Both the position numbers and the translations under genes were made by a program. Positions 1 to 10,000 of a DNA stretch of 64,000 nucleotides are shown here, piece by piece. This stretch comes from Calendula officinalis (taxonomy: Eukaryota > Streptophyta > Magnoliopsida > Asterales > Asteraceae): NCBI GenBank assembly GCA_963853835.1, contig OY970830.1, forward strand, positions 46,193,966 to 46,257,965, given 5' to 3'. Below the pieces are notes generated by a model. It was not told the DNA's origin, searched no databases, and was given only the letters and a program-made list of their open reading frames with translations. The stretch's first letter is position 1. Every line of letters begins with the position of its first letter.

Positions 1-101
1 GCTATTTTGGTTAATCGTGGGCGTGAAACGGACACCCGAGCTGAAAGTTATGAATGTTTTAGTATAGCACCTTTTGTCACACAATCTTGGATATTGAAGA
101 G

Positions 102-355
102 TTCGGGCCGAAGAGGGATGTTCGGGCCGAAGTGGTGTTCGGGCCGAAGTGGGATGTTCGGGCCGAAGTGGTGTTCAGGCCGAAGTGGTGTTCGGGCCGA
201 AGTTCGGTGTTCGGGCCGAGGATGATGTTCGGGCCGAGGTTGAAGTTCGGGCCAAGGTCGGAGTTCGGGCCGAGGTTGAAGTTCGGGTCGAGGTTGAAGT
301 TCGGGCCGAAAATGAAGTTCGGGCCGGGAACAGTGAAAAGTTCGGGCCGAACTTG
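102..355. repeat. Internal subrepeat block (TTCGGGCCGA minirepeats), reference copy
   Basis: Fourteen copies of a 15-23-bp minirepeat share the 10-bp head TTCGGGCCGA and differ in the tail. The left half carries GTGG-type tails (17 or 19 bp) and the right half GGTTGAAG-type tails (18 bp). The head contains GGGCC and two CpG dinucleotides, so the block is rich in CpG (about 35 in a full unit by hand count). TTCGGGCCGAA is an 11-bp inverted repeat with a one-base centre. The order of tails is conserved from unit to unit, so the minirepeats became fixed as an ordered set before the 379-bp unit was amplified. Length changes between units occur almost entirely here. Confidence 0.95.
338..354. other. 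17-bp perfect dyad at the block/spacer junction
   Basis: AAGTTCGGGCCGAACTT reads the same on both strands except for its single central base. It is formed where the penultimate subrepeat (ending GAAAAG) meets the last one (TTCGGGCCGAACTTG). In units whose penultimate tail ends GAAGAG the perfect dyad is 15 bp (AGTTCGGGCCGAACT). It occurs at this one place in almost every unit, just before the spacer, so its mean spacing equals the unit length. Everywhere else in the block the perfect dyad is 10-11 bp. It could be a binding site for a dimeric protein or a small hairpin. No function is shown by the sequence. Confidence 0.8.
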
Positions 356-480
356 TTCTTGGCAGTGACGAACGAACCAGCTATTTTGGTTACTCGTGGG
401 CGTGAAACGGACACCCGAGCTGAAAGTTATGAATGTTTTAGTATAGCACCTTTTGTCACACAATCTTGGATATTGAAGAG
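356..480. repeat. 125-bp conserved spacer segment of the monomer, reference copy
   Basis: This segment runs from TTCTTGGCAGTGACG to ATATTGAAGAG and separates successive subrepeat blocks. It has no TTCGGGCCGA core, is about 43% GC by hand count, and contains T-runs (CTATTTTGG, GTTTTAG, CCTTTTGTC). It is very constant in length: nearly all copies are 125 bp apart from single-base indels, while the neighbouring block changes by whole minirepeats. Diagnostic substitutions in it mark array domains: GGTTACTCG or GGTTAATCG, TTTTTTTTACTCG, GGGTACTCG; TCACACAATC or TCGCACAATC; GGATATTG, GGATATCG or GGAGATTG. I see no tRNA, 5S or small-RNA gene in it and no convincing promoter. Confidence 0.93.
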
Positions 481-2765
481 TTCGGGCCGAAGAGGGATGT
501 TCGGGCCGAAGTGGTGTTCGGGCCGAAGTGGGATGTTCGGGCCGAAGTGGTGTTCATGCCGAAGTGGTGTTCGGGCCGAAGTTCGGTGTTCGGGCCGAGG
601 ATGATGTTCGGGCCGAGGTTGAAGTTCGGGCCAAGGTCGGAGTTCGGGCCGAGGTTGAAGTTCGGGTCGATGTTGAAGTTCGGGCAGAAAATGAAGTGCG
701 GGCCGGGAACAGTGAAAAGTTCGGGCCGAACTTGTTCTTGGCAGTGACGAACGAACCAGCTATTTTGGTTACTCGTGGGCGTGAAACGGACACCCGAGCT
801 GAAAGTTATGAATGTTTTAGTATAGCACCTTTTGTCACACAATCTTGGATATTGAAGAGTTCGGGCCGAAGAGGTATGTTCGGGCCGAAGTGGTGTTCGG
901 GCCGAAGTGGGATGTTCGGGCCGAAGTGGTGTTCGGGCCGACGTTCGGTGTTCGGGCCGAGGATGATGTTCGGGCCGTGGTCAGAGTTCGGGCCGAGGTC
1001 GGAGTTCGGGCCGAGGTTGAAGTTCGTGCCGAAAATGAAGTTCGGGCCCGAACAGTGAAGAGTTCGGGCCGAACTTGTTCTTGGCAGTGACGAACGAACC
1101 AGCTATTTTGGTTACTCGTGGGCGTGAAACGGACACCCGAGCTGAAAGTTATGAATGTTTTAGTATAGCACCTTTTGTCGCACAATCTTGGATATTGAAG
1201 AGTTCGGGCCGAAGAGGGATTTTCGGGCCGAAGTGGTGTTCGGGCCGAAGTGTTCGGGCCGAAGTGGTGTTCGGGCCGAAGTGGGATGTTCGGGCTGAAG
1301 TGGTGTTCCGGCCGAAGTGGTGTTCGGGCCGAAGTTCGGTCTTCGGGCCGAGGATGATGTCCAGGCCGAGGTTGAAGTGCGGGCCGAGGTCGGAGTTCGG
1401 GCCGAGGTTGAAGTTCGGGCCGAGGTTGAAGTTCGGGCCGAGGTTGAAGTTCGGGCCGAAAATGAAGTTCGGGCCGGGAACAGTGAAGAGTTCGGGCCGA
1501 ACTTGTTCTTGGCAGTGACGAACGAACCAGCTATTTTGGTTAATCGTGGGCGTGAAACGGACACCCGAGCTGAAAGTTATGAATGTTTTAGTATAGCACC
1601 TTTTGTCACACAATCTTGGATATTGAAGAGTTCGGGCCGAAGAGGGATGTTCGGGCCGAAGTGGTGTTCGGGCCGAAGTGGGATGTTCGGGCCGAAGTGG
1701 TGTTCATGCCGAAGTGGTGTTCGGGCCGAAGTTCGGTGTTCGGGCCGAGGATGATGTTCGGGCCGAGGTTGAAGTTCGGGCCAAGGTCAGAGTTCGGGCC
1801 GAGGTTGAAGTTCGGGTCGAGGTTGAAGTTCGGGCAGAAAATGAAGTGCGGGCCGGGAACAGTGAAAAGTTCGGGCCGAACTTGTTCTTGGCAGTGACGA
1901 ACGAACCAGCTATTTTGGTTACTCGTGGGCGTGAAACGGACACCCGAGCTGAAAGTTATGAATGTTTTAGTATAGCACCTTTTGTCACACAATCTTGGAT
2001 ATTGAAGAGTTCGGGCCGAAGAGGTATGTTCGGGCCGAAGTGATGTTCGGGCCGAAGTGGGATGTTCGGGCCGAAGTGGTGTTCGGGCCTACGTTCGGTG
2101 TTCGGGCCGAGGATGATGTTCGGGCCGAGGTGAAAGTTCGGGCCGAGGTCGGAGTTCGGGCCGAGGTTGAAGTTCGTGCCGAAAATGAAGTTCGGGCCCG
2201 AACAGTGAAGAGTTCGGGCCGAACTTGTTCTTGGCAGTGACGAACGAAACAGCTATTTTGGTTACTCGTGGGCGTGAAACGGACACCCGAGCTGAAAGTT
2301 ATGAATGTTTTAGTATAGCACCTTTTGTCGCACAATCTTGGATATTGAAGAGTTCGGGCCGAAGAGGGATTTTCAGGCCGAAGTGGTGTTCGGGCCGAAG
2401 TGTTCGGGCCGAAGTGGTGTTCGGGCCGAAGTGGGATGTTCGGGCTGAAGTGGTGTTCCGGCCGAAGTGCTGTTCAGGCCGAAGTTCGGTCTTCGGGCCG
2501 AGGATGATGTTCAGGCCGAGGTTGAAGTGCGGGCCGAGGTCGGAGTTCGGGCCGAGGTTGAAGTTCGGGCCGAGGTTGAAGTCCGGGCCGAGGTTGAAGT
2601 TCGGGCCGAAAATGAAGTTCGGGCCGGGAACAGTGAAGAGTTCGGGCCGAACTTGTTCTTGGCAGTGACGAACGAACCAGCTATTTTGGTTAATCGTGGG
2701 CGTGAAACGGACACCCGAGCTGAAAGTTATGAATGTTTTAGTATAGCACCTTTTGTCACACAATC
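466..2765. repeat. 1150-bp trimer higher-order repeat, two copies
   Basis: Unit lengths run 379, 343, 428 twice (starts 466, 845, 1188 and 1616, 1995, 2338), so each HOR copy is 1150 bp. The first unit of each copy carries GTTCATGCC, the second has GAGGTATG and a short right half with GTTCGTGCCGAAAATG, the third is preceded by TTTGTCGCACAATC and starts GAGGGATTTTC. A related trimer with a 397-bp third unit lies at 5926-7044. Two complete copies differ by scattered substitutions, for example CCAGGCC versus TTCAGGCC and GTGGTGTTCGGG versus GTGCTGTTCAGG in the third unit. Confidence 0.88.
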
Positions 2766-5193
2766 TTGGATATTGAAGAGTTCGGGCCGAAGAGGGATGT
2801 TCGGGCCGAAGTGGTGTTCGGGCCGAAGTGGGATGTTCGGGCCGAAGTGGTGTTCCGGCCGAAGTGGTGTTCGGGCCGAAGTTCGGTGTTCGGGCCGAGG
2901 ATGATGTTCGGGCCGAGGTTGAAGTTCGGGCCAAGGTCGGAGTTCGGGCCGAGGTTGAAGTTCGGGTCGAGGTTGAAGTTCGGGCCGAAAATGAAGTTCG
3001 GGCCGGGAACAGTGAAAAGTTCGGGCCGAACTTGTTCTTGGCAGTGACGAACGAACCAGCTATTTTGGTTACTCGTGGGCGTGAAACGGACACCCGAGAT
3101 GAAAGTTATGAATGTTTTAGTATAGCACCTTTTGTCACACAATCTTGGATATTGAAGAGTTCTGGCCGAAGAGGGATGTTCGGGCCGAAGTGGTGTTCGG
3201 GCCGAAGTGGGATGTTCGGGCCGAAGTGGTGTTCGGGCCGACGTTCGGTGTTCGGGCCGAGGATGATGTTCGGGCCGAGGTTGAAGTTCGGGCCGGGAAC
3301 AGTGAAGAGTTCGGGCCGAACTTGTTCTTGGCAATGACGAACGAACCAGCTATTTTGGTTACTCGTGGGCGTGAAACGGACACCCGAGCTGAAAGTTATG
3401 AATGTTTTAGTATAGCACCTTTTGTCGCACAATCTTGGATATTGAAGAGTTCGGGCCGAAGAGGGATTTTCGGGCCGAAGTGGTGTTCGGGCCGAAGTGG
3501 TGTTCGGGCCGAAGTGTTCGGGCCGAAGTGGTGTTCGGGCCGAAGTGGGATGTTCGGGCTGAAGTGGTGTTCGGGCCGAAATGGTGTTCGGGCCGAAGTT
3601 CGGTGTTCGGGCCGAGGATGATGTTCAGGTCGAGATTGAAATTCGGGCCGAGGTCGGAGTTCGGGCCGAGGTTGAAGTTCGGGCCGAGGTTGAAGTTCGG
3701 GCCGAAAATGAAGTTCGGGCCGGGAACAGTGAAGAGTTCGGGCCGAACTTGTTCTTGGCAGTGACGAACGAACCAGCTATTTTGGTTAATCGTGGGCGTG
3801 AAACGGACACCCGAGCTGAAAGTTATGAATGTTTTAGTACAGCACCTTTTGTCACACAATCTTGGATATTGAAGAGTTTGGGCCGAAGAGTGATGTTCGG
3901 GCCGAAGTGGTGTTCGGGCCGAACTTGTTCTTGGCAGTGACGAACGAACCAGCTATTTTGGTTACTCGTGGGCGTGAAACGGACACCCGAGCTGAAAGTT
4001 ATGAATGTTTTAGTATAGCACCTTTTGTCACACAATCTTGGATATTGAAGAGTTCGGGCCGAAGAGGGATGTTCGGGCCGAAGTGGTGTTCGGGCCGAAG
4101 TGGGATGTTCGGGCCGAAGTGGTGTTCCGGCCGAAGTGGTGTTCGGGCCGAAGTTCGGTGTTCGGGCCGAGGATGATGTTCGGGCCGAGGTTGAAGTTCG
4201 GGCCAAGGTCGGAGTTCGGGCCGAGGTTGAAGTTCGGGTCGAGGTTGAAGTTCGGGCCGAAAATGAAGTTCGGGCCGGGAACAGTGAAAAGTTCGGGCCA
4301 AACTTGTTCTTGGCAGTGACGAACGAACCAGCTATTTTGGTTACTCGTGGGCGTGAAACGGACACCCGAGATGAAAGTTATGAATGTTTTAGTATAGCAC
4401 CTTTTGTCACACAATCTTGGATATTGAAGAGTTCGGGCCGAAGAGGGATGTTCGGGCCGAAGTGGTGTTCGGGCCGAAGTGGGATGTTCGGGCCGAAGTG
4501 GTGTTCGGGCCGACGTTCGGTGTTCGGGCCGAGGATGATGTTCGGGCCGAGGTTGAAGTTCGGGCCGGGAACAGTGAAGAGTTCGGGCCGAACTTGTTCT
4601 TGGCAATGACGAACGAACCAGTATTTTGGTTACTCGTGGGCGTGAAACGGACACCCGAGCTGAAAGTTATGAATGTTTTAGTATAGCACCTTTTGTCGCA
4701 CAATCTTGGATATTGAAGAGTTCGGGCCGAAGAGGGATTTTCGGGCCGAAGTGGTGTTCGGGCCGAAGTGGTGTTCGGGCCGAAGTGTTCGGGCCGAAGT
4801 GGTGTTCGGGCCGAAGTGGGATGTTCGGGCTGAAGTGGTGTTCGGGCCGAAATGGTGTTCGGGCCGAAGTTCGGTGTTCGGGCCGAGGATGATGTTCAGG
4901 TCGAGATTGAAATTCGGGCCGAGGTCGGAGTTCGGGCCGAGGTTGAAGTTCGGGCCGAGGTTGAAGTTCGGGCCGAAAATGAAGTTCGAGCCGGGAACAG
5001 TGAAGAGTTCGGGCCGAACTTGTTCTTGGCAGTGACGAACGAACCAGCTATTTTGGTTAATCGTGGGCGTGAAACGGACACCCGAGCTGAAAGTTATGAA
5101 TGTTTTAGTACAACACCTTTTGTCACACAATCTTGGATATTGAAGAGTTTGGGCCGAAGAGTGATGTTCGGGCCGAAGTGGTGTTCGGGCCGA
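2651..5193. repeat. 1272-bp tandem duplication with readable junction
   Basis: Copy 1 (2651-3922) and copy 2 (3923-5193) each hold units of about 379, 290 and 427 bp and part of a further one. Copy 2 is one base shorter because of CCAGTATTTT instead of CCAGCTATTTT near 4620. The junction falls inside the unit starting at 3862: it begins like the unit at 5133 (GTTTGGGCCGAAGAGTGATG) and then, at a TTCGGGCCGA core, switches to ACTTGTTCTTGG, the end of a block. This leaves a 176-bp unit with only three subrepeats. The two 289-290-bp units (3145, 4417) lack five subrepeats. Confidence 0.87.
3862..4037. repeat. Shortest unit, 176 bp, a recombination remnant
   Basis: Only three subrepeats remain (TTGGGCCGAAGAGTGATG, TTCGGGCCGAAGTGGTG, TTCGGGCCGAACTTG) before an intact 125-bp spacer. 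The breakpoint lies within the shared core at about 3913-3922. It marks the join between the two copies of the 1272-bp duplication. The spacer is complete, which fits loss by misaligned pairing of minirepeats rather than random deletion. Confidence 0.88.
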
Positions 5194-7044
5194 CGTGGGA
5201 TGTTCGGGCCGAAATGGTGTTCGGGCCGAAGTGGTGTTCGGGCCGAAGTGGTGTTCGGGCCGAAGTTTGGTGTTCAGGCCGAGGATGATGTTCGGTCCGA
5301 GGTTGAAGTTCGGGCCGAGGTCGGGGTTCAGGCCGAGGTTGAAGTTCGGGCCGAGGTTGAAGTTCGGGCCGAGGTTGAGGTTCGGGCCGAAAATGAAGTT
5401 CGGGCCGCGAACAGTGAATAGTTCGGACCGAACTTGTTCTTGGCAGTGACGAACGAACCAGCTATTTTAGTTACTCGTGGGCGTGAAACGGACACCCGAG
5501 AGGAAAGTTATGAATGTTTTAGTATAGCACCTTTTGTCAAACAATCTTGGATATTGAAGAGTTCGGGCCGAAGAGGGATGTTCGGGCCGAAGTGGTGTTC
5601 GGGCCGAAGTGGGATGTTCGGGCCGAAGTGGTGTTCGGGCCGAAGTGGTGTTCGGGCCGAAGTTCGGTGTTCGGGCCGAGGATGATGTTCGGGCCGAGGT
5701 TGAAGTTCGGGCCGAGGTCGGAGTTCGAGCCGAGGTTGAAGTTCGGGCCGAGGTTGAAGTTCGGGCCTAAAATGAAGTTCGGGCCCGGAACAGTGAAGAG
5801 TTCGGGCCGAACTTGCTCTTGGCAGTGACGAACGAACCAGCTATTTTGGTTGATCGTCGGCGTGAAACGGACACCCGAGCTGAAAGTTATGAATGTTTTA
5901 GTATAGCACCTTTTGTCACACAATCTTGGATATTGAAGAGTTCGGGCCGAAGAGGGATGTTCGGGCCGAAGTGGTGTTCGGGCCGAAGTGGGATGTTCGG
6001 GCCGAAGTGGTGTTCATGCCGAAGTGGTGTTCGGGCCGAAGTTCGGTGTTCGGGCCGAGGATGATGTTCGGGCCGAGGTTGAAGTTCGGGCCAAGGTCGG
6101 AGTTCGGGCCGAGGTTGAAGTTCGGGTCGAGGTTGAAGTTCGGGCAGAAAATGAAGTGCGGGCCGGGAACAGTGAAAAGTTCGGGCCGAACTTGTTCTTG
6201 GCAGTGACGAACGAACCAGCTATTTTGGTTACTCGTGGGCGTGAAACGGACACCCGAGCTGAAAGTTATGAATGTTTTAGTATAGCACCTTTTGTCACAC
6301 AATCTTGGATATTGAAGAGTTCGGGCCGAAGAGGTATGTTCGGGCCGAAGTGGTGTTCGGGCCGAAGTGGGATGTTCGGGCCGAAGTGGTGTTCGGGCCG
6401 ACGTTCGGTGTTCGGGCCGAGGATGATGTTCGGGCCGAGGTCAGAGTTCGGACCGAGGTCGGAGTTCGGGCCGAGGTTGAAGTTCGTGCCGAAAATGAAG
6501 TTCGGGCCCGAACAGTGAAGAGTTCGGGCCGAACTTGTTCTTGGCAGTGACGAACGAACCAGCTATTTTGGTTACTCGTGGGCGTGAAACGGACACCCGA
6601 GCTGAAAGTTATGAATGTTTTAGTATAGCACCTTTTGTCGCACAATCTTGGATATTGAAGAGTTCGGGCCGAAGAGGGATTTTCGGGCCGAAGTGGTGTT
6701 CGGGGCGAAGTGGGATGTTCGGGCTGAAGTGGTGTTCGGGCCGAAGTGGTGTTCGGGCCGAAGTTCGGTCTTCGGGCCGAGGATGATGTTCAGGCCGAGG
6801 TTGAAGTGCGGGCCGAGGTCGGAGTTCGGGCCGAGGTTGAAGTTCGGGCCGAGGTTGAAGTTCGGGCCGAGGTTGAAGTTCGGGCCGAAAATGAAGTTCG
6901 GGCCGGGAACAGTGAAGAGTTCGGGCCGAACTTGTTCTTGGCAGTGACGAACGAACCAGCTATTTTGGTTAATCGTGGGCGTGAAACGGACACCCGAGCT
7001 GAAAGTTATGAATGTTTTAGTATAGCACCTTTTGTCACACAATC
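5133..7044. repeat. Mixed units linking domain I HORs
   Basis: Units start at 5133 (414 bp), 5547 (379), 5926 (379), 6305 (343) and 6648 (397). The units at 5133 and 5547 carry rare variants: GGTCGGGGTTCAGG, GGCCGCGAACAGTGAATAG, CCCGAGAGGAAAG, TTGTCAAACAATC and TCGGGCCTAAAATG. The same set recurs at 15873 and 16304, about 10.75 kb away. The units at 5926-7044 are a variant of the 1150-bp trimer whose last member has lost 31 bp (one 17-bp and one 14-bp minirepeat). Confidence 0.8.
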
Positions 7045-10000
7045 TTGGATATTGAAGAGTTCGGGCCGAAGAGGGATGTTCGGGCCGAAGTGGTGTTCGG
7101 GCCGAAGTGGGATGTTCGGGCCGAAGTGGTGTTCAGGCCGAAGTGGTGTTCGGGCCGAAGTTCGGTGTTCGGGCCGAGGATGATGTTCGGGCCGAGGTTG
7201 AAGTTCGGGCCAAGGTCGGAGTTCGGGCCGAGGTTGAAGTGCGGGTTGAGGTTGAAGTTCGGGCCGAAAATGAAGTTCGGGCCGGGAACAGTGAAAAGTT
7301 CGGGCCGAACTTGTTCTTGGCAGTGACGAACGAACCACCTATTTTGGTTACTCGTGGGCGTGAAACGGACACCCGAGCTGAAAGTAATGAATGTTTTAGT
7401 ATAGCACCTTTTGTCACACAATCTTGGATATTGAAGAGTTTGGGCCGAAGAGGGATGTTCGGGCCGAAGTGGTGTTCGGGCCGAAGTGGGATGTTCGGGC
7501 CGAAGTGGTGTTCAGGCCGAAGTGGTGTTCGGGCCGATGTTCGGTGTTCGGGCCGAGGATGATGTTCGGGCCGAGGTTGAAGTTCGGGCCAAGGTCGGAG
7601 TTCGGGCCGAGGTTGAAGTTCGGGCCGAGGTTGAAGTTCGGGCAAAAAATGAAGTGCAGGCCGGGAACAGTGAAAAGTTCGGGCCGAACTTGGTCTTGGC
7701 AGTGACGAACGAACCAGCTATTTTGGTTACTCGTGGGCGTGAAACGGACACCCGAGCTGAAAGTTATGAATGTTTTAGTATAGCACCTTTTGTCACACAA
7801 TCTTGGATATTGAAGAGTTCGGGCCGAAGAGGTATGTTCGGGCCGAAGTGGTGTTCGGGCCGAAGTGGGATGTTCGGGCCGAAGTGGTGTTCGGGCCGAC
7901 GTTCGGTGTTCGGGCCGAGGATGATGTTCGGGCCGAGGTCAGAGTTCGGGCCGAGGTCGGAGTTCGGGCCGAGGTTGAAGTTCGTGCCGAAAATGAAGTT
8001 CGGGCCCGAACAGTGAAGAGTTCGGGCCGAACTTGTTCTTGGCAGTGACGAACGAACAAGCTATTTTGGTTACTCGTGGCGTGAAACGGACACCCGAGCT
8101 GAAAGTTATGAATGTTTTAGTATAGCACCTTTTGTCGCACAATCTTGGATATTGAAGAGTTCGGGCCGAAGAGGGATTTTCGGGCCGAAGTGGTGTTCGG
8201 GCCGAAGTGTTCGGGCCGAAGTGGTGTTCGGGCCGAAGTGGGATGTTCGGGCTGAAGTGGTGTTCGGGCCGAAGTGGTGTTCGGGCCGAAGTTCGGTCTT
8301 CGGGCCGAGGATGATGTTCAGGCCGAGGTTGAAGTGCGGGCCGAGGTCGGAGTTCGGGCCGAGGTTGAAGTTCGGGCCGAGGTTGAAGTTCGGGCCGAGG
8401 TTGAAGTTCGGGCCGAAAATGAAGTTCGGGCCGGGAACAGTGAAGAGTTCGGGCCGAACTTGTTCTTGGCAGTGACGAACGAACCAACTATTTTGGTTAA
8501 TCGTGGGCGTGAAACGGACACCCGAGCTGAAAGTTATGAATGTTTTAGTATAGCACCTTTTGTCACACAATCTTGGATATTGAAGAGTTCGGGCCGAAGA
8601 GGGATGTTCGGGCCGAAGTGGTGTTCGGGCCGAAGTGGGATGTTCGGGCCGAAGTGGTGTTCAGGCCGAAGTGGTGTTCGGGCCGAAGTTCGGTGTTCGG
8701 GCCGAGGATGATGTTCGGGCCGAGGTTGAAGTTCGGGCCAAGGTCGGAGTTCGGGCCGAGGTTGAAGTGCGGGTTGAGGTTGAAGTTCGGGCCGAAAATG
8801 AAGTTCGGGCCGGGAACAGTGAAAAGTTCGGGCCGAACTTGTTCTTGGCAGTGACGAACGAACAAGCTATTTTGGTTACTCGTGGCGTGAAACGGACACC
8901 CGAGCTGAAAGTTATGAATGTTTTAGTATAGCACCTTTTGTCGCACAATCTTGGATATTGAAGAGTTCGGGCCGAAGAGGGATTTTCGGGCCGAAGTGGT
9001 GTTCGGGCCGAAGTGTTCGGGCCGAAGTGGTGTTCGGGCCGAAGTGGGATGTTCGGGCTGAAGTGGTGTTCGGGCCGAAGTGGTGTTCGGGCCGAAGTTC
9101 GGTCTTCGGGCCGAGGATGATGTTCAGGCCGAGGTTGAAGTGCGGGCCGAGGTCGGAGTTCGGGCCGAGGTTGAAGTTCGGGCCGAGGTTGAAGTTCGGG
9201 CCGAGGTTGAAGTTCGGGCCGAAAATGAAGTTCGGGCCGGGAACAGTGAAGAGTTCGGGCCGAACTTGTTCTTGGCAGTGACGAACGAACCAGCTATTTT
9301 GGTTAATCGTGGGCGTGAAACGGACACCCGAGCTGAAAGTTATGAATGTTTTAGTATAGCACCTTTTGTCACACAATCTTGGATATTGAAGAGTTCGGGC
9401 CGAAGAGGGATGTTCGGGCCGAAGTGGTGTTCGGGCCGAAGTGGGATGTTCGGGCCGAAGTGGTGTTCAGGCCGAAGTGGTGTTCGGGCCGAAGTTCGGT
9501 GTTCGGGCCGAGGATGATGTTCGGGCCGAGGTTGAAGTTCGGGCCAAGGTCGGAGTTCGGGCCGAGGTTGAAGTGCGGGTTGAGGTTGAAGTTCGGGCCG
9601 AAAATGAAGTTCGGGCCGGGAACAGTGAAAAGTTCGGGCCGAACTTGTTCTTGGCAGTGACGAACGAACCACCTATTTTGGTTACTCGTGGGCGTGAAAC
9701 GGACACCCGAGCTGAAAGTAATGAATGTTTTAGTATAGCACCTTTTGTCACACAATCTTGGATATTGAAGAGTTTGGGCCGAAGAGGGATGTTCGGGCCG
9801 AAGTGGTGTTCGGGCCGAAGTGGGATGTTCGGGCCGAAGTGGTGTTCAGGCCGAAGTGGTGTTCGGGCCGATGTTCGGTGTTCGGGCCGAGGATGATGTT
9901 CGGGCCGAGGTTGAAGTTCGGGCCAAGGTCGGAGTTCGGGCCGAGGTTGAAGTTCGGGCCGAGGTTGAAGTTCGGGCAAAAAATGAAGTGCAGGCCGGGA

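Larger units (their letters stand above)
87..465. repeat. Reference 379-bp satellite monomer
   Basis: I use this unit as the reference. It starts with the last 15 bp of a spacer (TTGGATATTGAAGAG, 87-101), continues with 14 subrepeats (102-355) and ends in the next spacer (356 onward). The subrepeats are, in order, core plus tail: GAGGGATG (19 bp), GTGGTG (17), GTGGGATG (19), GTGGTG (17), GTGGTG (17), GTTCGGTG (19), GGATGATG (18), GGTTGAAG (18), GGTCGGAG (18), GGTTGAAG (18), GGTTGAAG (18), AAATGAAG (18), GGAACAGTGAAAAG (23) and ACTTG (15). The first six sum to 108 bp, the next six to 108 bp, the last two to 38 bp. Shorter and longer monomers elsewhere are this unit with whole subrepeats missing or repeated, mostly among the GTGG group and the GGTTGAAG group. 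Confidence 0.95.

Noticed and set aside
102..355. CRISPR-like alternation of identical short repeats and variable pieces
   Set aside because: The repeat head is 10 bp and the variable tails 5-13 bp, far shorter than CRISPR repeats and spacers. Tails are the same ordered set in each unit, and there are no cas genes or leader.
102..355. Bacterial repeat protein gene (ice nucleation, TAL effector or similar)
   Set aside because: Minirepeats of 17, 18 and 19 bp are mixed, which breaks any coding frame, and no unique flanking domains, ribosome binding sites or operon neighbours exist.
420..450. TTTTAGTATAGCACC as a TATA-type promoter
   Set aside because: AT-rich by composition only. No initiator, downstream gene or terminator is associated with it, and it is repeated in each unit.
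77..463. Minus-strand frames with Cys/Lys-rich starts followed by repeated FGPN units, resembling a small secreted or zinc-binding protein
   Set aside because: The same peptide recurs in over a hundred places only because the spacer recurs. No signal peptide or zinc-ligand spacing is convincing, and the frame is lost whenever the block changes by 17 or 19 bp.
356..480. Minus-strand GGTTCGTTCGTC in the spacer as a Pol III B box
   Set aside because: Only the first six bases agree with the B-box consensus GGTTCGANTCC, no A box lies at a suitable distance, and no cloverleaf can be drawn. Not a tRNA or SINE.
102..480. CENP-B box (TTCG, four bases, A, two bases, CGGG)
   Set aside because: TTCGGGCC is followed by G, or by A without CGGG at the right spacing, in the forms I checked. 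I found no full match by eye; a pattern search on both strands would settle it.
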